A stretch of 64,000 bases of DNA from Dryocosmus kuriphilus (Eukaryota; Arthropoda; Insecta; Hymenoptera; Cynipidae). The notes under the pieces are model-generated. The model did not search any database. It was not told where the DNA came from and saw only the letters and a list, made by a program, of their open reading frames with translations. The position numbers were made by a program, and so were the translations under genes. The stretch lies in NCBI GenBank assembly GCA_038277395.1, contig CM076197.1:99288442-99352441 (forward strand), written 5' to 3'. Below, piece by piece: positions 44,574 to 56,163 of this stretch (the stretch's first letter is position 1; each line of letters opens with the position of its first letter).

Positions 44574-44582
44574 TATTATTAT
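44499..44582. repeat. (ATT)n microsatellite
   Basis: About 27 units with one irregular TTTA step, in the same position within its block as the preceding tract. Shorter tracts lie at about 45080-45116, 45433-45463 and 45990-46023. Confidence 0.95.
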
Positions 44583-46147
44583 ACCATTAGGCCATTTCTA
44601 TTTAGGAGTAAGCGTAAAAGTTCTTTAAAATACGTTGGAATCTTCAAAATTTCTACAAAATTCTTTACAATTCCTTGAAATCCTTATAAATCACTTGAAA
44701 TATTTTAATTTCTTCTGGAATCTCTTGAAATATTTTTAAATCAATTAAAATCAATAATACCCTTGAAACTCCTACGAAGTCCTTTAAATCTTGTAAAAAA
44801 ATTCTTTCAAATCCTTCAAATTCCCTTGAATTTTTTTTTAATTCCTTAAAAATGTTTAAATTCTCAGGAATCCCATAAAATCTCTTGATCTGAGAAACCC
44901 TTTGAAATGCTTTGAATAAATATCCTTAAAATCTTTGAAATTCTTCGAAATTCCCTTAAATTTTGTAGTTTTGAAATCCTTTCAAATCTTTAGAAACCTT
45001 TGAATCTTCTGGAACTCCTTGAAACTATTTTAGTCCGTTGAAATCCTTAGAAATCCCTTAGAATCTTTTAAAGTCTTACAATGATTGTTATTGTTATTAT
45101 TATTATTATTATTATACCAATCTGCCATTTATATTTAGGGGTAAGCGTAAACGTTCTTTAAAATCCGTTGAAGTCTTTAACATTTCTACAAAATTATGTA
45201 AGATCCCTTGAAATCCTTAAAAATCACTTGAAATATTTTAATTTCTTCTGACCCTTTGAAATACTTTGAATAAATACCCTAAAAATCTTTGAAATTCTTG
45301 GAAATTATCTTAAATTTTGTAGTTTTGAAATCCCTTAAAATCTTTAGAAACCTTTGAATCTTCTGGAACTCCTTGAAATTATTTTAATCGTTTGATATCC
45401 TTCGAAATCCCTTAGAATTTTTTTAAATCTTACAATTATTATTATTATTATTATTATTATTATACCATTAGGCCATTTCTATTTAGGAGCAAGGTAAAAG
45501 TTCTTTAAAATATCTTGGAATCTTCAAAATTTCTACAAAATTCTTTACAATTCCTTGAAATCCTTATAAATCACGTGAAATATTTTAGTTTCTTCTGGGA
45601 TCTCTTGAAATATTTTTAAATCAATTAAAATCAGTAATATCCTTGAAACTCCTATGAAGTCCTTTAAATCTTGTAAAATTCCTTTAAATTTTTTAACTTT
45701 GGAATCACTAAAAACCTTAATTCTTTCAAATCCTTCAAATTTCCTTGAATTTTTTTTTTAATTCCTTAAAAATGTTTAAATTCTCAGGAATTCCATAAAA
45801 TCTCTTGATCTCGTGAAACCCTTTGAAATGCTTTGAATAAATACCCTTAAAATCTTTGAAATTCCCTTAAATTTTGTGGTTTTGAAATCCTTTAAAATCT
45901 TTAGAAACCTTTGAATCTTCTGGAACTCCTTGAAATTATTTTAATCCGTTGAAATCCTTAGAAATCCCTTAGAATCTTTTAAAGTCTTACAATTATTGTT
46001 ATTGTTATTATTATTATTATTATACCATTAGGCTATTTATATTTAGGGGTAAGCGTAAACGTTCTTTAAAATCCGTATGTCTTTAACATTTCTACAAAGT
46101 TATGTAAAATCCCTTGAAATCCTTAAAAATCACTTGAAATATTTTAA

Positions 46148-47640
46148 TTCCGAAAAACACTGACTGGTTTTAAGTTTCATTTTATTATTTTATTACCATC
46201 GATCAGAAATAACGAGCATTCATGTGGTTTTGAGGATGTAGGCAAAGAATGACAATATCGATTCAAGAAGATGGTACCTGAAGCCGCGCCCAGGAACAAG
46301 GCTCTTAAAATAAATCGGTGACATTCTGAGTGGCTAGTAGTCGATTTGCGTGATTGACAGGTCTTCAAAGGGACATCTGGCATATAGAGACATCAAGAGA
46401 AAAAGAGTAGCTCGTGTATCTATCACCGAAAGACGATTATCGGCAGGATCATTTATCATTTATTATTTATCAAACACCATTTCTCCAAAGGGGGTCTTCT
46501 AATCATTTTTTTCTAACCATTCTTTTTTTCTCGAGTGCATCACAAAATGATCAAGCTAACTTGAAACAGAATTCGAGTTCAGAGGGTAGAATGTCAAATT
46601 TATCGAGCTTCCCTTAGAAATTCTTCTCTCCTCGATTTCGTTCTCAGATGGCACATATATTAAAAATGTACCGTTTTCTGCTGACCGAGAGAAACAAATG
46701 CAAAGGAGGCATAGAGTACCTCAGGTATATTATACAAACGGAGAGCGACGTTCATCCACACCTGCATATAGAATATACATTCATGTAGTACGTTTTCGTG
46801 AGCCCTCCTCTCCACAAGGAGAGGACGTATCGATATCCGAGTATAGCGATATCGCGTGTGCCATCGAAACCGATAAATAACCCCGGGCCCCATATAAATT
46901 CTACCTTCGCTCCTTATAAATCCAACGCGAGAGAAGACGAGGGACACTTCTAGGTGGATTTTACTAATTTTCTGTCGTGCGCGGGTCTCAGTGTCCTCTT
47001 CGGGACACAAAAGTGGATAAAGAATAGGATGCGCAAATTTCTGCTTTTTTTTTTTTTTCCATTTTTGCATCCCTCTCAGGATCCTCTATTCCTCTTTCTT
47101 CCTCCTTCAGCAGACCACGTGCGCACAAGGAGTGGGTGCGTTCCTGTATAATATATTTCTCAAATATCCTTTACCCTCGTCCTCTCATCCATTCATAATA
47201 TGCATTTGTGTGCTTTTTTGTCCTTCTTTGTTGGGTCCTTTCTCGTTGGGCCATTATGAATGTATCAGTTTTTCTCTTCATGAAGCATCCTTGACTTGAC
47301 GATAATTTTCATTTTGAAGATCAACTTGGGCGACACATTTTTTTTTATGCTTAAAAAATACATCATAAATAATAAGGCGTCCGCGTAGAGTAAAATACAA
47401 ATTTCAGATAAAGAAAGACCCTGGGGTCCGTTTCTTTTCATTTCGAACAAAAAGGGAACTATGGAAAATTTGCTTCCAAATGAACAAAAATTTTCGAATA
47501 AAATTTATAAAATTGACCCGAAAACCGATGGAATGAATTGTTTTTTGTATTAATTTTCTGACTGAATTGAACCCTTCTCGAGAAAAGTCGGGGAAAGAAT
47601 GAAAAAAGTAAAAAAAGTTTTTGATCTTTTTCAAACTTAG
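46148..47640. other. Non-repetitive, GC-richer region without a supported gene
   Basis: This is the longest non-repetitive stretch in the second half. It holds a CCTCTCCACAAGGAGAGG palindrome (46806-46823), GATATCGCGTGTGCCATCG and a CCCCGGGCCCC patch near 46880. Overlapping frames on both strands (46177-46383, 46414-46617, 46660-47070, 46698-46880) have no recognised domain. It may be unique regulatory or conserved non-coding DNA. Confidence 0.4.
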
Positions 47641-47649
47641 TGGACATTT

Positions 47650-50600
47650 CCCATTTTAATTAGTGGACTTCAAGAAAAATATAAATTAACATTTTCGAAC
47701 CTTGAAAATCCTAATTTAGTTGTTTTTAAAATTTCATAAACTATGTTTTAAAACCAGTTAATATATATTTCCTTCAATTCTTAGAGAAATATTGTTTACA
47801 AAAAACGTACAAGAAGGACAACCATTTTTACAGAAAAATACAAATAAATATAATAAATTAAGACACAGATTAGAGGAAATTGGAAATGTTTACTAAGAAA
47901 TTAAAACCTTGGTCTATTATTATTATAGTGTAATCCATGAAAAATATAGATCAACATTTCATAGCCTTAAAACCTCTAATTTGGTAGATTTGGTTTATTA
48001 TAAAAAATTTCACAAAACTTAACTTTTTATATATCCAATTTAAACATTTTTCCTTTAATTCCTAGTGGAATATTGTTTACAAATAAGTACACAAAACGAA
48101 AATCATTTTTACAGACAAAAACAAATAAGCATAGTAAATTAAAACAAAATTACAGGAAATTACCATTTTTTAATATAAAAAATTAGAGCATTTGTCTATT
48201 CGTATTATTTGGAATAATTTTGTACTTTTTGTGTTTGTTTGTTGTATTTTACTGTTTAGCTGTTGTAATATTTTACCTTAAAATACAAGAATTTATCACT
48301 TTGTGTCCAAAAAGTTGCTCTTTTTCATCCTATAATTAAACATTTAGACCACTGCAAGGAGCTAATTTACAAATAATTACGAAAAGCGACAACCATTCTT
48401 GCCGATAAATATAAATAAATATAGTCTATTAAAACAGAATTACAAGAAATTACCATTTTTTACTATAAAAAATTAGAACATTTGTCTATTCGTATTATTT
48501 GGAATAATTTTGTACTTTTTTGTGTCTGTTTGTTGTATTTTACTGTTTAGTTGTTGTAATATTTTACCTTAAAATACAAGAATTTATCATTTTTGTGTCC
48601 AAAAAGTTGTTCTTTTTCATCCTATAATAAAACATCTAGAACACTGTTAGGAGCTAATTTACAAATAATTACGAAAAGCGACAACCATTTTTGCCGATAA
48701 ATATAAATAAATATAGTATATTAAAACAGAATTACAGGAAATTACCATTTTTTACTATAAAAAATTAGAACATTTGTCTATTCGTATTATTTGGAATAAT
48801 TTTGTACTTTTTTGTGTTTGTTTGTTTGTTGTATTTTACTGTTTAGTTGTTGTAACATTTTACCTTAAAATACAAGAATTTATCATTTTTGTGTCCAAAA
48901 AGTTCTTTTTTTTCATCCTATAATAAAAAACATTTAGAACACTGCAAGGAGCTAATTTACAAATAATTACGAAAAGCGACAACCATTCTTGCCGATAAAT
49001 ATAAATAAATATAGTATATTAAAACAGAATTACAGGAAATTACCATTTTTTACTATAAAAAATTAAAACATTTGTCTATTCGTATTATTTGGAATAATTT
49101 TGTACTTTTTTGTGTCTGTTTGTTTGTTGTATTTTACTGTTTAGTTGTTGTAATATTTTACCTTAAAATACAAGAATTTATCACTTTGTGTCCAAAAAGT
49201 TGCTCTTTTTCATCCTATAATAAAACAATTAGAACACTGCAAGGAGCTAATTTACAAATAATTACGAAAAGCGACAACCATTTTTGCCGATAAATATAAA
49301 TAAATATAGTATATTAAAACAGAATTACAGGAAATTACCATTTTTTACTATAAAAAATTAGAACATTTGTCTATTATTAGGTGAAATTTTGTACTTTTCT
49401 GTATTTTTTTTTTGTATATTGAGGTTTTTTACTGCTTTTGTTGTAATATTTTTTACCGGATAGAACAAAAATTCACCATCTTTGCGTCTAAAAAGTTATT
49501 CTTTTTCGACTTATAATAAAATATTTAGAACACTGCAAGGAGCTAATTAAAAATAAGTACGAAAAGCGACAACCATTTTTGCCGATAAATATAAATAAAT
49601 ATAGTAAATTAAAACAGAATTAAAGGAAATTACACATTTATATTTACAATAAGAAATTAGCACCTTTGTCTATTATTGGGACAAAGTTTGTACTTTTCTG
49701 TATTTTTTTTTGTATATTGAGGTTTTTTACTGCTTTTGTTGTAATATTTTACCCGATAGAACAAAAATTTACCATCTTTGCGTCTAAAAAGTTATTCTTT
49801 TTCGACTTATAATAAAATATTTAGAACACTGCAAGGAGCTAATTAAAAATAAGTAGGAAAAGCGACAACCATTTTTGCCGATAAATATAAATAAATATAG
49901 TAAATTAAAACAGAATTAAAGGAAATTACACATTTATATTTACAATAAGAAATTAGCACCTTTGTCTATTATTGGGAGAAATTTTGTACTTTTCTGCATT
50001 TCTTTTGTATATTGAGGTTTTTTACAGTTTTTGTTGTAATATTTTACCTGATAGTACAAAAATTTACCACCTTTGCGTCTAAAAAGTTATTCTTTTTCGA
50101 CTTATAGTAAAATATTTAGAACACTGCAAGGAGCTAATTAAAAATAAGTACGAAAAGCGACAACTATTTTTGCCGATAAATATAAATAAATATAGTACAT
50201 TAAAACAGAATTACAGGAAATTACACATTTATATTTACTATAAGAAATTAGCACCTTTGTCTATTATTGGGACAAATTTTGTACTTTTCTGGATTTTTTC
50301 TGTATATTGAGGTTTTTTACTGTTTTTGTTGTAATATTTTACCTGATAGTATAAAAATTTACTATTTTTCCGTCTAACAAGTTATTCTTTTTGGACTTAT
50401 AATAACATATTTAGAACACTGCAAGGAGCTAATTTACAAATAAGTACGAAAAGTGGCAACCATTTTTGCCGATAAATATAAATAAATATAGTAAATTAAA
50501 ACAGAATTACAGGAAATTCCAGATTTATATTTACTATAAGAAATTAGAACCTTTGTCTATTATTGGGACAAGTTTTGTACTTTTCTGTATTCTTTTTGTA

Positions 50601-50755
50601 TATTGAGGTTTTTTACTGTTTTTGTTGTAACATTTTCCTGTTAATACAAAAATTTACCATTTTTTTGCGTCTAACAAGTTATTTTTTTTCGACCTATAAT
50701 AAAATATTTAGAACACTACAAGGAGATAATTTTTCGTTAAAATGGAAACGTGATT
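47650..50755 (+). repeat. Satellite array of ~296-bp units
   Basis: About ten units are marked by the recurring GCTAATTTACAAATAATTAC/CGAAAAGCGACAACCATTTT block at about 48362, 48651, 48951, 49247, 49542, 49838, 50134 and 50427, a spacing of 289-300 bp. Two diverged units precede these (about 47790 and 48070). Each unit also has GCCGATAAATATAAATAAAT and a TTTGTTGTAATATTTTACC segment. Short frames inside are by-products. Units 48362-49247 form one subtype (AATTATTTGGAATAATTTTG-like) and later units another (TTATTGGGACAAATTTTG). Confidence 0.88.
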
Positions 50756-51360
50756 AGGTACTCTTATTATAAAAAAAAAATCTTTTACGATTGAACTGTA
50801 GCTTACAAAATAATCTCTAAAAAAATAAAGTCTAAGTTTCAGAGCTTTGAGTAAAATTTAATTTTTTCGGTATTATAGAGATTATTGCGTCAAAATATTG
50901 TCATTCTAAGTCGAAAAAGCGAATAAGCTGTTGCAAAAGCAGTAAATTCCTGTAATTTCTCGTAAAATATTATAATTACAATGAGATTCAACAATATACA
51001 ACAAAACTGCCAAAAAAGTACTAAAAAGTACCAAATTCATCCGATTAATGGAGAAAAGTTCTATTGTCCTGTAATTTGTGTTGTAATTTATATTGTAATT
51101 TATGGTATTTATTTGTAGTTCGCTGTAAAAATTATTGTAGTTTTTTATATGAAATTGTTCATTTCTATTCTCAATGAACTTCTGTAGTAATTAAAACTAA
51201 ATGTGCCCAACGATTTTGAAAATTTTCTAAAAAATTTTTGTTGACTTCTTTCAACCTTTTTTTATTTTTCTCAAGAAGGCTATGTTCAGTGAAAAAAATT
51301 AATACAACAAAAGATATGTATTTTATAGAGGTTTAGGACCTTAATTTGAAAATTTTCTCA
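50756..51360. other. Unassigned AT-rich spacer after the satellite
   Basis: Words such as AAAAAGCGAATAAGCTGT and TTACAATGAGATTCAACAAT echo the satellite in places, some inverted (TAAATTCCTGTAATTTC against GAAATTACAGGAATTT-type sequence), so this may be a rearranged edge of the array. No gene was recognised. Confidence 0.4.
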
Positions 51361-51404
51361 ACACAACTACCTGTGTAGAAAATTATCGGGGAACTACTCC
51401 GAAC

Positions 51405-51575
51405 CCCAATAGACCGTCTTGAACGCTAATGTGGCGCTGTCTAGACGGTCTAGTGTGGAGCTTTTATATAGTTAAACGCTAGTCTAGACAAGCTAACCTA
51501 GCGCTAGTCTGGAAGAGCTAATCTCCCTAGTGGAAAAATCTTCTGGTCTAGTTAAAAACTCTAGTCAGAGGTAAA
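51405..51575. repeat. CTAG-rich cluster
   Basis: CTAG occurs about ten times within about 165 bases, as GTCTAGAC, GCGCTAGTCTGG, GGTCTAGT and CCCTAGTGG, in mixed orientation, giving several overlapping small palindromes. Confidence 0.6.
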
Positions 51576-51664
51576 TAAATAAATTAAAAATATATTAAAT
51601 AATATGTAAATCGAAAATAATAAATAAATGAAATATTATTTGTATTTTCTTCTAGAAGCTCAGT

Positions 51665-52045
51665 CTCAAAAATTGTAGACCAAACTACAAGGAAATAGTT
51701 GGTTTAAAAGAGATATTTAAAAGTTCTAGTTATTGAACGAATTGATATTTATTGACATATCCCCATATCCTAACTTATCTATAAAATATTTATAAAAAGG
51801 TTTTCCGCTTGACACTTAGAAAAATTTAAGGTCATGACGGGCTAGCCAGCGTCTGAAAAACTTGTAGACCAAACTACAAGGAAATAGTTGGTTTAAAGGA
51901 AGTATTTAAAAGTTCTAGTTATTTAACGAATTGATATTTATTGACATATCCTAACTTATCTATAAAATATTTATAAAAAGGTTTTTCCGCTTGACACTTA
52001 GAAAAATTTAAGGTCATGACGGGCTAGCCAGCGTCTGATCTGAGA
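51665..52045 (+). repeat. Two tandem ~186-bp repeats preceding the satellite
   Basis: GTAGACCAAACTACAAGGAA to GGTCATGACGGGCTAGCCAG occurs twice (starting about 51676 and 51862), nearly identical apart from a short deletion (CCCCATAT in the first only). The second halves of these units (CTTGACACTTAGAAAAATTT, GGTCATGACGGG) resemble the second half of the 175-bp satellite monomer that begins right after them. Confidence 0.8.
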
Positions 52046-54430
52046 CCGATCAGACCGACTAGATGATGATGAGAAAAAAATACCTTTTTTGCAATATTCA
52101 TTTTTCATTTTTGGAATTTTCAAACAGCCTGTTTATTTTCGAAAATGTGCAAAAAAAGTTTTTCCATTTGACGCTTACAATTAGAATAATTTACGGTCAT
52201 GACGGGTACATCTGATCTGGGGTCGATCAGACCGAATAGATGATGAGAAAAAAATACCTTTTTTGCAATATTCATTTTTCATTTTTGGTATTTTGAAACA
52301 CCCTGTTTATTTTCGAAAATGTGCAAAAAAAGTTTTTCCATTTGAAACTTACAATTAGAATAATTTACGGTCATGACGGGTACATCTGATCTGGCGCCGA
52401 TCAGACCGACTAGGTGATGAGGAAAAAAAATACCTTTTTTGCAATATTCATTTTTCATTTTTGGTATTTTCAAACAGCCTGTTTATTCTCGAAAATGTGC
52501 AAAAAAAGTTTTTCCATTTGACGCTTACAATTAGAATAATTTACGGTCATGACGGGTACATCTGATCTGGGGCCGATCAGACCGAATAGATGATGAGAAA
52601 AAAATACCTTTTTTGCAATATTCATTTTTCATTTTTGGTATTTTGAAACACCCTGTTTATTTTCGAAAATGTGCAAAAAAAGTTTTTCCATTTGAAACTT
52701 ACAATTAGAATAATTTACGGTCATGACGGGTACATCTGATCTGGCGCCGATCAGACCGACTAGGTGATGAGGAAAAAAAATACCTTTTTTGCAATATTCA
52801 TTTTTCATTTTTGGTATTTTCAAACAGCCTGTTTATTCTCGAAAATGTGCAAAAAAAGTTTTTCCATTTGACGCTTACAATTAGAATAATTTACGGTCAT
52901 GACGGGTACATCTGATCTGGGGCCGATCAGACCGAATAGATGATGAGAAAAAAATACCTTTTTTGCAATATTCATTTTTCATTTTTGGTATTTTGAAACA
53001 CCCTGTTTATTTTCGAAAATGTGCAAAAAAAGTTTTTCCATTTGAAACTTACAATTAGAATAATTTACGGTCATGACGGGTACATCTGATCTGGCGCCGA
53101 TCAGACCGACTAGGTGATGAGGAAAAAAAATACCTTTTTTGCAATATTCATTTTTCATTTTTGGTATTTTCAAACAGCCTGTTTATTCTCGAAAATGTGC
53201 AAAAAAAGTTTTTCCATTTGACGCTTACAATTAGAATAATTTACGGTCATGACGGGTACATCTGATCTGGGCCGATCAGACCGAATAGATGATGAGAAAA
53301 AAATACCTTTTTTGCAATATTCATTTTTCATTTTTGGTATTTTGAAACACCCTGTTTATTTTCGAAAATGTGCAAAAAAAGTTTTTCCATTTGAAACTTA
53401 CAATTAGAATAATTTACGGTCATGACGGGTACATCTGATCTGGCGCCGATCAGACCGACTAGGTGATGAGGAAAAAAAAAATACCTTTTTTGCAATATTC
53501 ATTTTTCATTTTTGGTATTTTCAAACAGCCTGTTTATTCTCGAAAATGTGCAAAAAAAGTTTTTCCATTTGACGCTTACAATTAGAATAATTTACGGTCA
53601 TGACGGGTACATCTGATCTGGGGCCGATCAGACCGAATAGATGATGAGAAAAAAATACCTTTTTTGCAATATTCATTTTTCATTTTTGGTATTTTGAAAC
53701 ACCCTGTTTATTTTCGAAAATGTGCAAAAAAAGTTTTTCCATTTGAAACTTACAATTAGAATAATTTACGGTCATGACGGGTACATCTGATCTGGCGCCG
53801 ATCAGACCGACTAGGTGATGAGGAAAAAAAATACCTTTTTTGCAATATTCATTTTTCATTTTTGGTATTTTCAAACAGCCTGTTTATTCTCGAAAATGTG
53901 CAAAAAAAGTTTTTCCATTTGACGCTTACAATTAGAATAATTTACGGTCATGACGGGTACATCTGATCTGGGGCCGATCAGACCGAATAGATGATGAGAA
54001 AAAAAATACCTTTTTTGCAATATTCATTTTTCATTTTTGGTATTTTGAAACACCCTGTTTATTTTCGAAAATGTGCAAAAAAAGTTTTTCCATTTGAAAC
54101 TTACAATTAGAATAATTTACGGTCATGACGGGTACATCTGATCTGGCGCCGATCAGACCGACTAGGTGATGAGGAAAAAAAATACCTTTTTTGCAATATT
54201 CATTTTTCATTTTTGGTATTTTCAAACAGCCTGTTTATTCTCGAAAATGTGCAAAAAAAGTTTTTCCATTTGACGCTTACAATTAGAATAATTTACGGTC
54301 ATGACGGGTACATCTGATCTGGAGCCGATCAGACCGACTAGGTGATGAGGAAAAAAATACCTTTTTCGCTATATTTATTTTTCATTCTTGGTGTTTTTAA
54401 ACACCTTGTTTGCTTTTGGAAGTGTGCAAA
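52046..54430 (+). repeat. ~175-bp satellite in an alternating A/B higher-order repeat of ~350 bp
   Basis: Thirteen monomers, each with GCAATATTCATTTTTCATTT, recur about every 175 bases from about 52090, and a diverged fourteenth closes the array near 54370. Type A has CAAACAGCCTGTTTATTCTC and GACGCTT; type B has GAAACACCCTGTTTATTTTC and GAAACTT, with CGCCGATCAGACCGACTAGG at the end. They alternate strictly, and successive dimers are almost identical, so five of them carry the same 64-codon minus-strand open frame. One dimer near 53180-53480 loses it through a missing G and a longer A run. The frame is a by-product, not a gene. Confidence 0.92.
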
Positions 54431-55125
54431 ACAAATGTTGTAATAAATGTGCACCGTCTTAATTAGATAGTCTTGACAAAGCCACACGGGCAATAATTTT
54501 AAACTAAATCAGGGAAAATATGGGTTTTTCTGGTTTTCCATAAAAAGGAAAAGAACAGGTTCCCATGTTCTTTCATTTTCAGAAACTTGTATTTCACCTC
54601 ACGCCCTAATAAATAAATCAAAGTTAATTTCAGAATCTAATCTAATCAATCAATTTGAGTTGGGAATAAAAACTATTAATTTCACAGAGACGAGACTCAA
54701 TACAAATGTTGACTAAACTTGAATGGTCTGGCCGATAATTTATCGTGATCGGATGTATTCCTGATTATAATAATTTATGCGTGTCGACCGATGGTGGGTG
54801 CTTGAATGCGAATGAGAAACATAGGCATAATACCGGTTTCTATTATTAATAAATTTAAATCGTGATGCCTAACGCGTCCGTAGATTTATCTCGGTCGCGA
54901 CATCCACCGAATAGGAGTGCCCGCGGTGTAGATTTTCGAAGGGAATAAATCTGCAACTCGCATTAGATGATGTGATTTACTATACAAGGAACGCATCAAA
55001 AACCTTATTTTCCAAGAATCTTTAACACGAAATTACATATTGACTTGAACGTAATATCATTCAATAATTTTTGTGAAGGAGATTAATAAAAATTTGAAAT
55101 AAATTCAATTTTAAGATAAAAGCGA
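54431..55125. other. Non-repetitive spacer, partly GC-richer
   Basis: At about 54780-54950 the sequence is balanced and non-repetitive (for example CGGTCGCGACATCCACCGAA). It is a possible conserved non-coding element. No gene was recognised. Confidence 0.4.
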
Positions 55126-56163
55126 TCGAGGTGTCGACCACTCAAGTATTCCTCGTACACTCACGAAGTATTCCCACGTATTCTGTCCATATTCCTATGT
55201 TTTCCCAAACATTCTCAAATATTCTCATAATATATTCCAAAACATTCCTATGTATTTTTACAAAATCTCTATAACTTACAAAAAATTCACTTAAAATCGT
55301 GGAATTTCTTTGAAATTCCCTTACATTTTGTATTTTCTGAAATCCCTTAGCCTTTAAATTCTTAGAAAATATTTCTAAATCCCTTGGAATCTTTAAAAAT
55401 CCTAAAAAAAAACTCTTTAAAATCCCTTGAAATCTTCATAACTCATTTTAAATATTTTCATTTTTTTCAGCATTCCTTAAAATTTGTTTAAAACCCTTAA
55501 AATCAATAATATCCTTCAAAATCCTATGAAATCCTTTAAATCGTCTAAAATTCATTTAAAATTTTTGAACTTTGGGTTTATTTAATTCCATAAAAACTTT
55601 GAAGTTCTCCGATATCCAATAAAATTCCTTGATTCTGTGAAACGTTTTGAAATGCCTTGAATAAATTTTCTTAAAATCTTAGAAATTCTTCGAAACTCTC
55701 TTAAATTTTGTGTTTTTGAAATCTTCTAAAATTAAAATCTTTAGAAACCTTTAAATCTTCTAAAATTCTTTCAAATTTTCTTAATCCATCGAAATCCCTA
55801 AAAATCTTTTAGAATGTTGTAAAATCTTACAAAGTTCTTCAAAATCCCTTGGAATCTTTAAAATCACTTGAAATCCTTACAAATCACTTGAAATATTTTA
55901 ATTTCTTCTGGAATCTCTTACAATCTTTTCAAATCTCTTAAAATCAATAATAACTTTGTAAATCCTATGAGACCCTATAACTAATGTAAAATTCCTTCAA
56001 AATTTTGGAACTCTGGAATCCCTGAAAATCTTCTTTCTTTGAAATCCTTCAAATTTCCTTGACATTTTTTTAATTCCTTAAAATCTTTTAAATTGTTTGA
56101 AATTCGCTTAAGTCTTGTGGTTCTGAAATCCTTTAAAATCTTTAAAAACCTTTAAATCATCTG

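Larger units (their letters stand above)
42198..46147. mobile_element. Low-complexity TIR family, copy C (right end missing)
   Basis: It follows copy B closely through the left end and first ~1.7 kb of core. It then contains additional ~350-580 bp blocks, each with an (ATT)n tract and the conserved GCCATTT-TATTTAGG-GTAAGCGT segment (about 44005, 44590, 45120, 45472, 46028). It stops abruptly at about 46147 (ATTTTAATTCC) without the GAATATATTC right-end module, so it is truncated there. Two neighbouring blocks (about 44000-44580 and 44580-45000) are nearly identical over hundreds of bases, pointing to recent unequal exchange. Confidence 0.65.

Noticed and set aside
46177..47151. Protein-coding gene in the non-repetitive 46-47 kb region
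   Set aside because: Several overlapping frames on both strands compete, none has a domain, signal or splice structure that favours it.
52279..54225. Five identical 64-codon open frames on the minus strand
   Set aside because: They are the same satellite dimer repeated. The frame is lost in one dimer by a single missing base and there is no domain or start context, so it is a by-product of the repeat.
47650..54430. CRISPR array
   Set aside because: Units are long head-to-tail satellites without short repeats and unique spacers, and the genome is eukaryotic.
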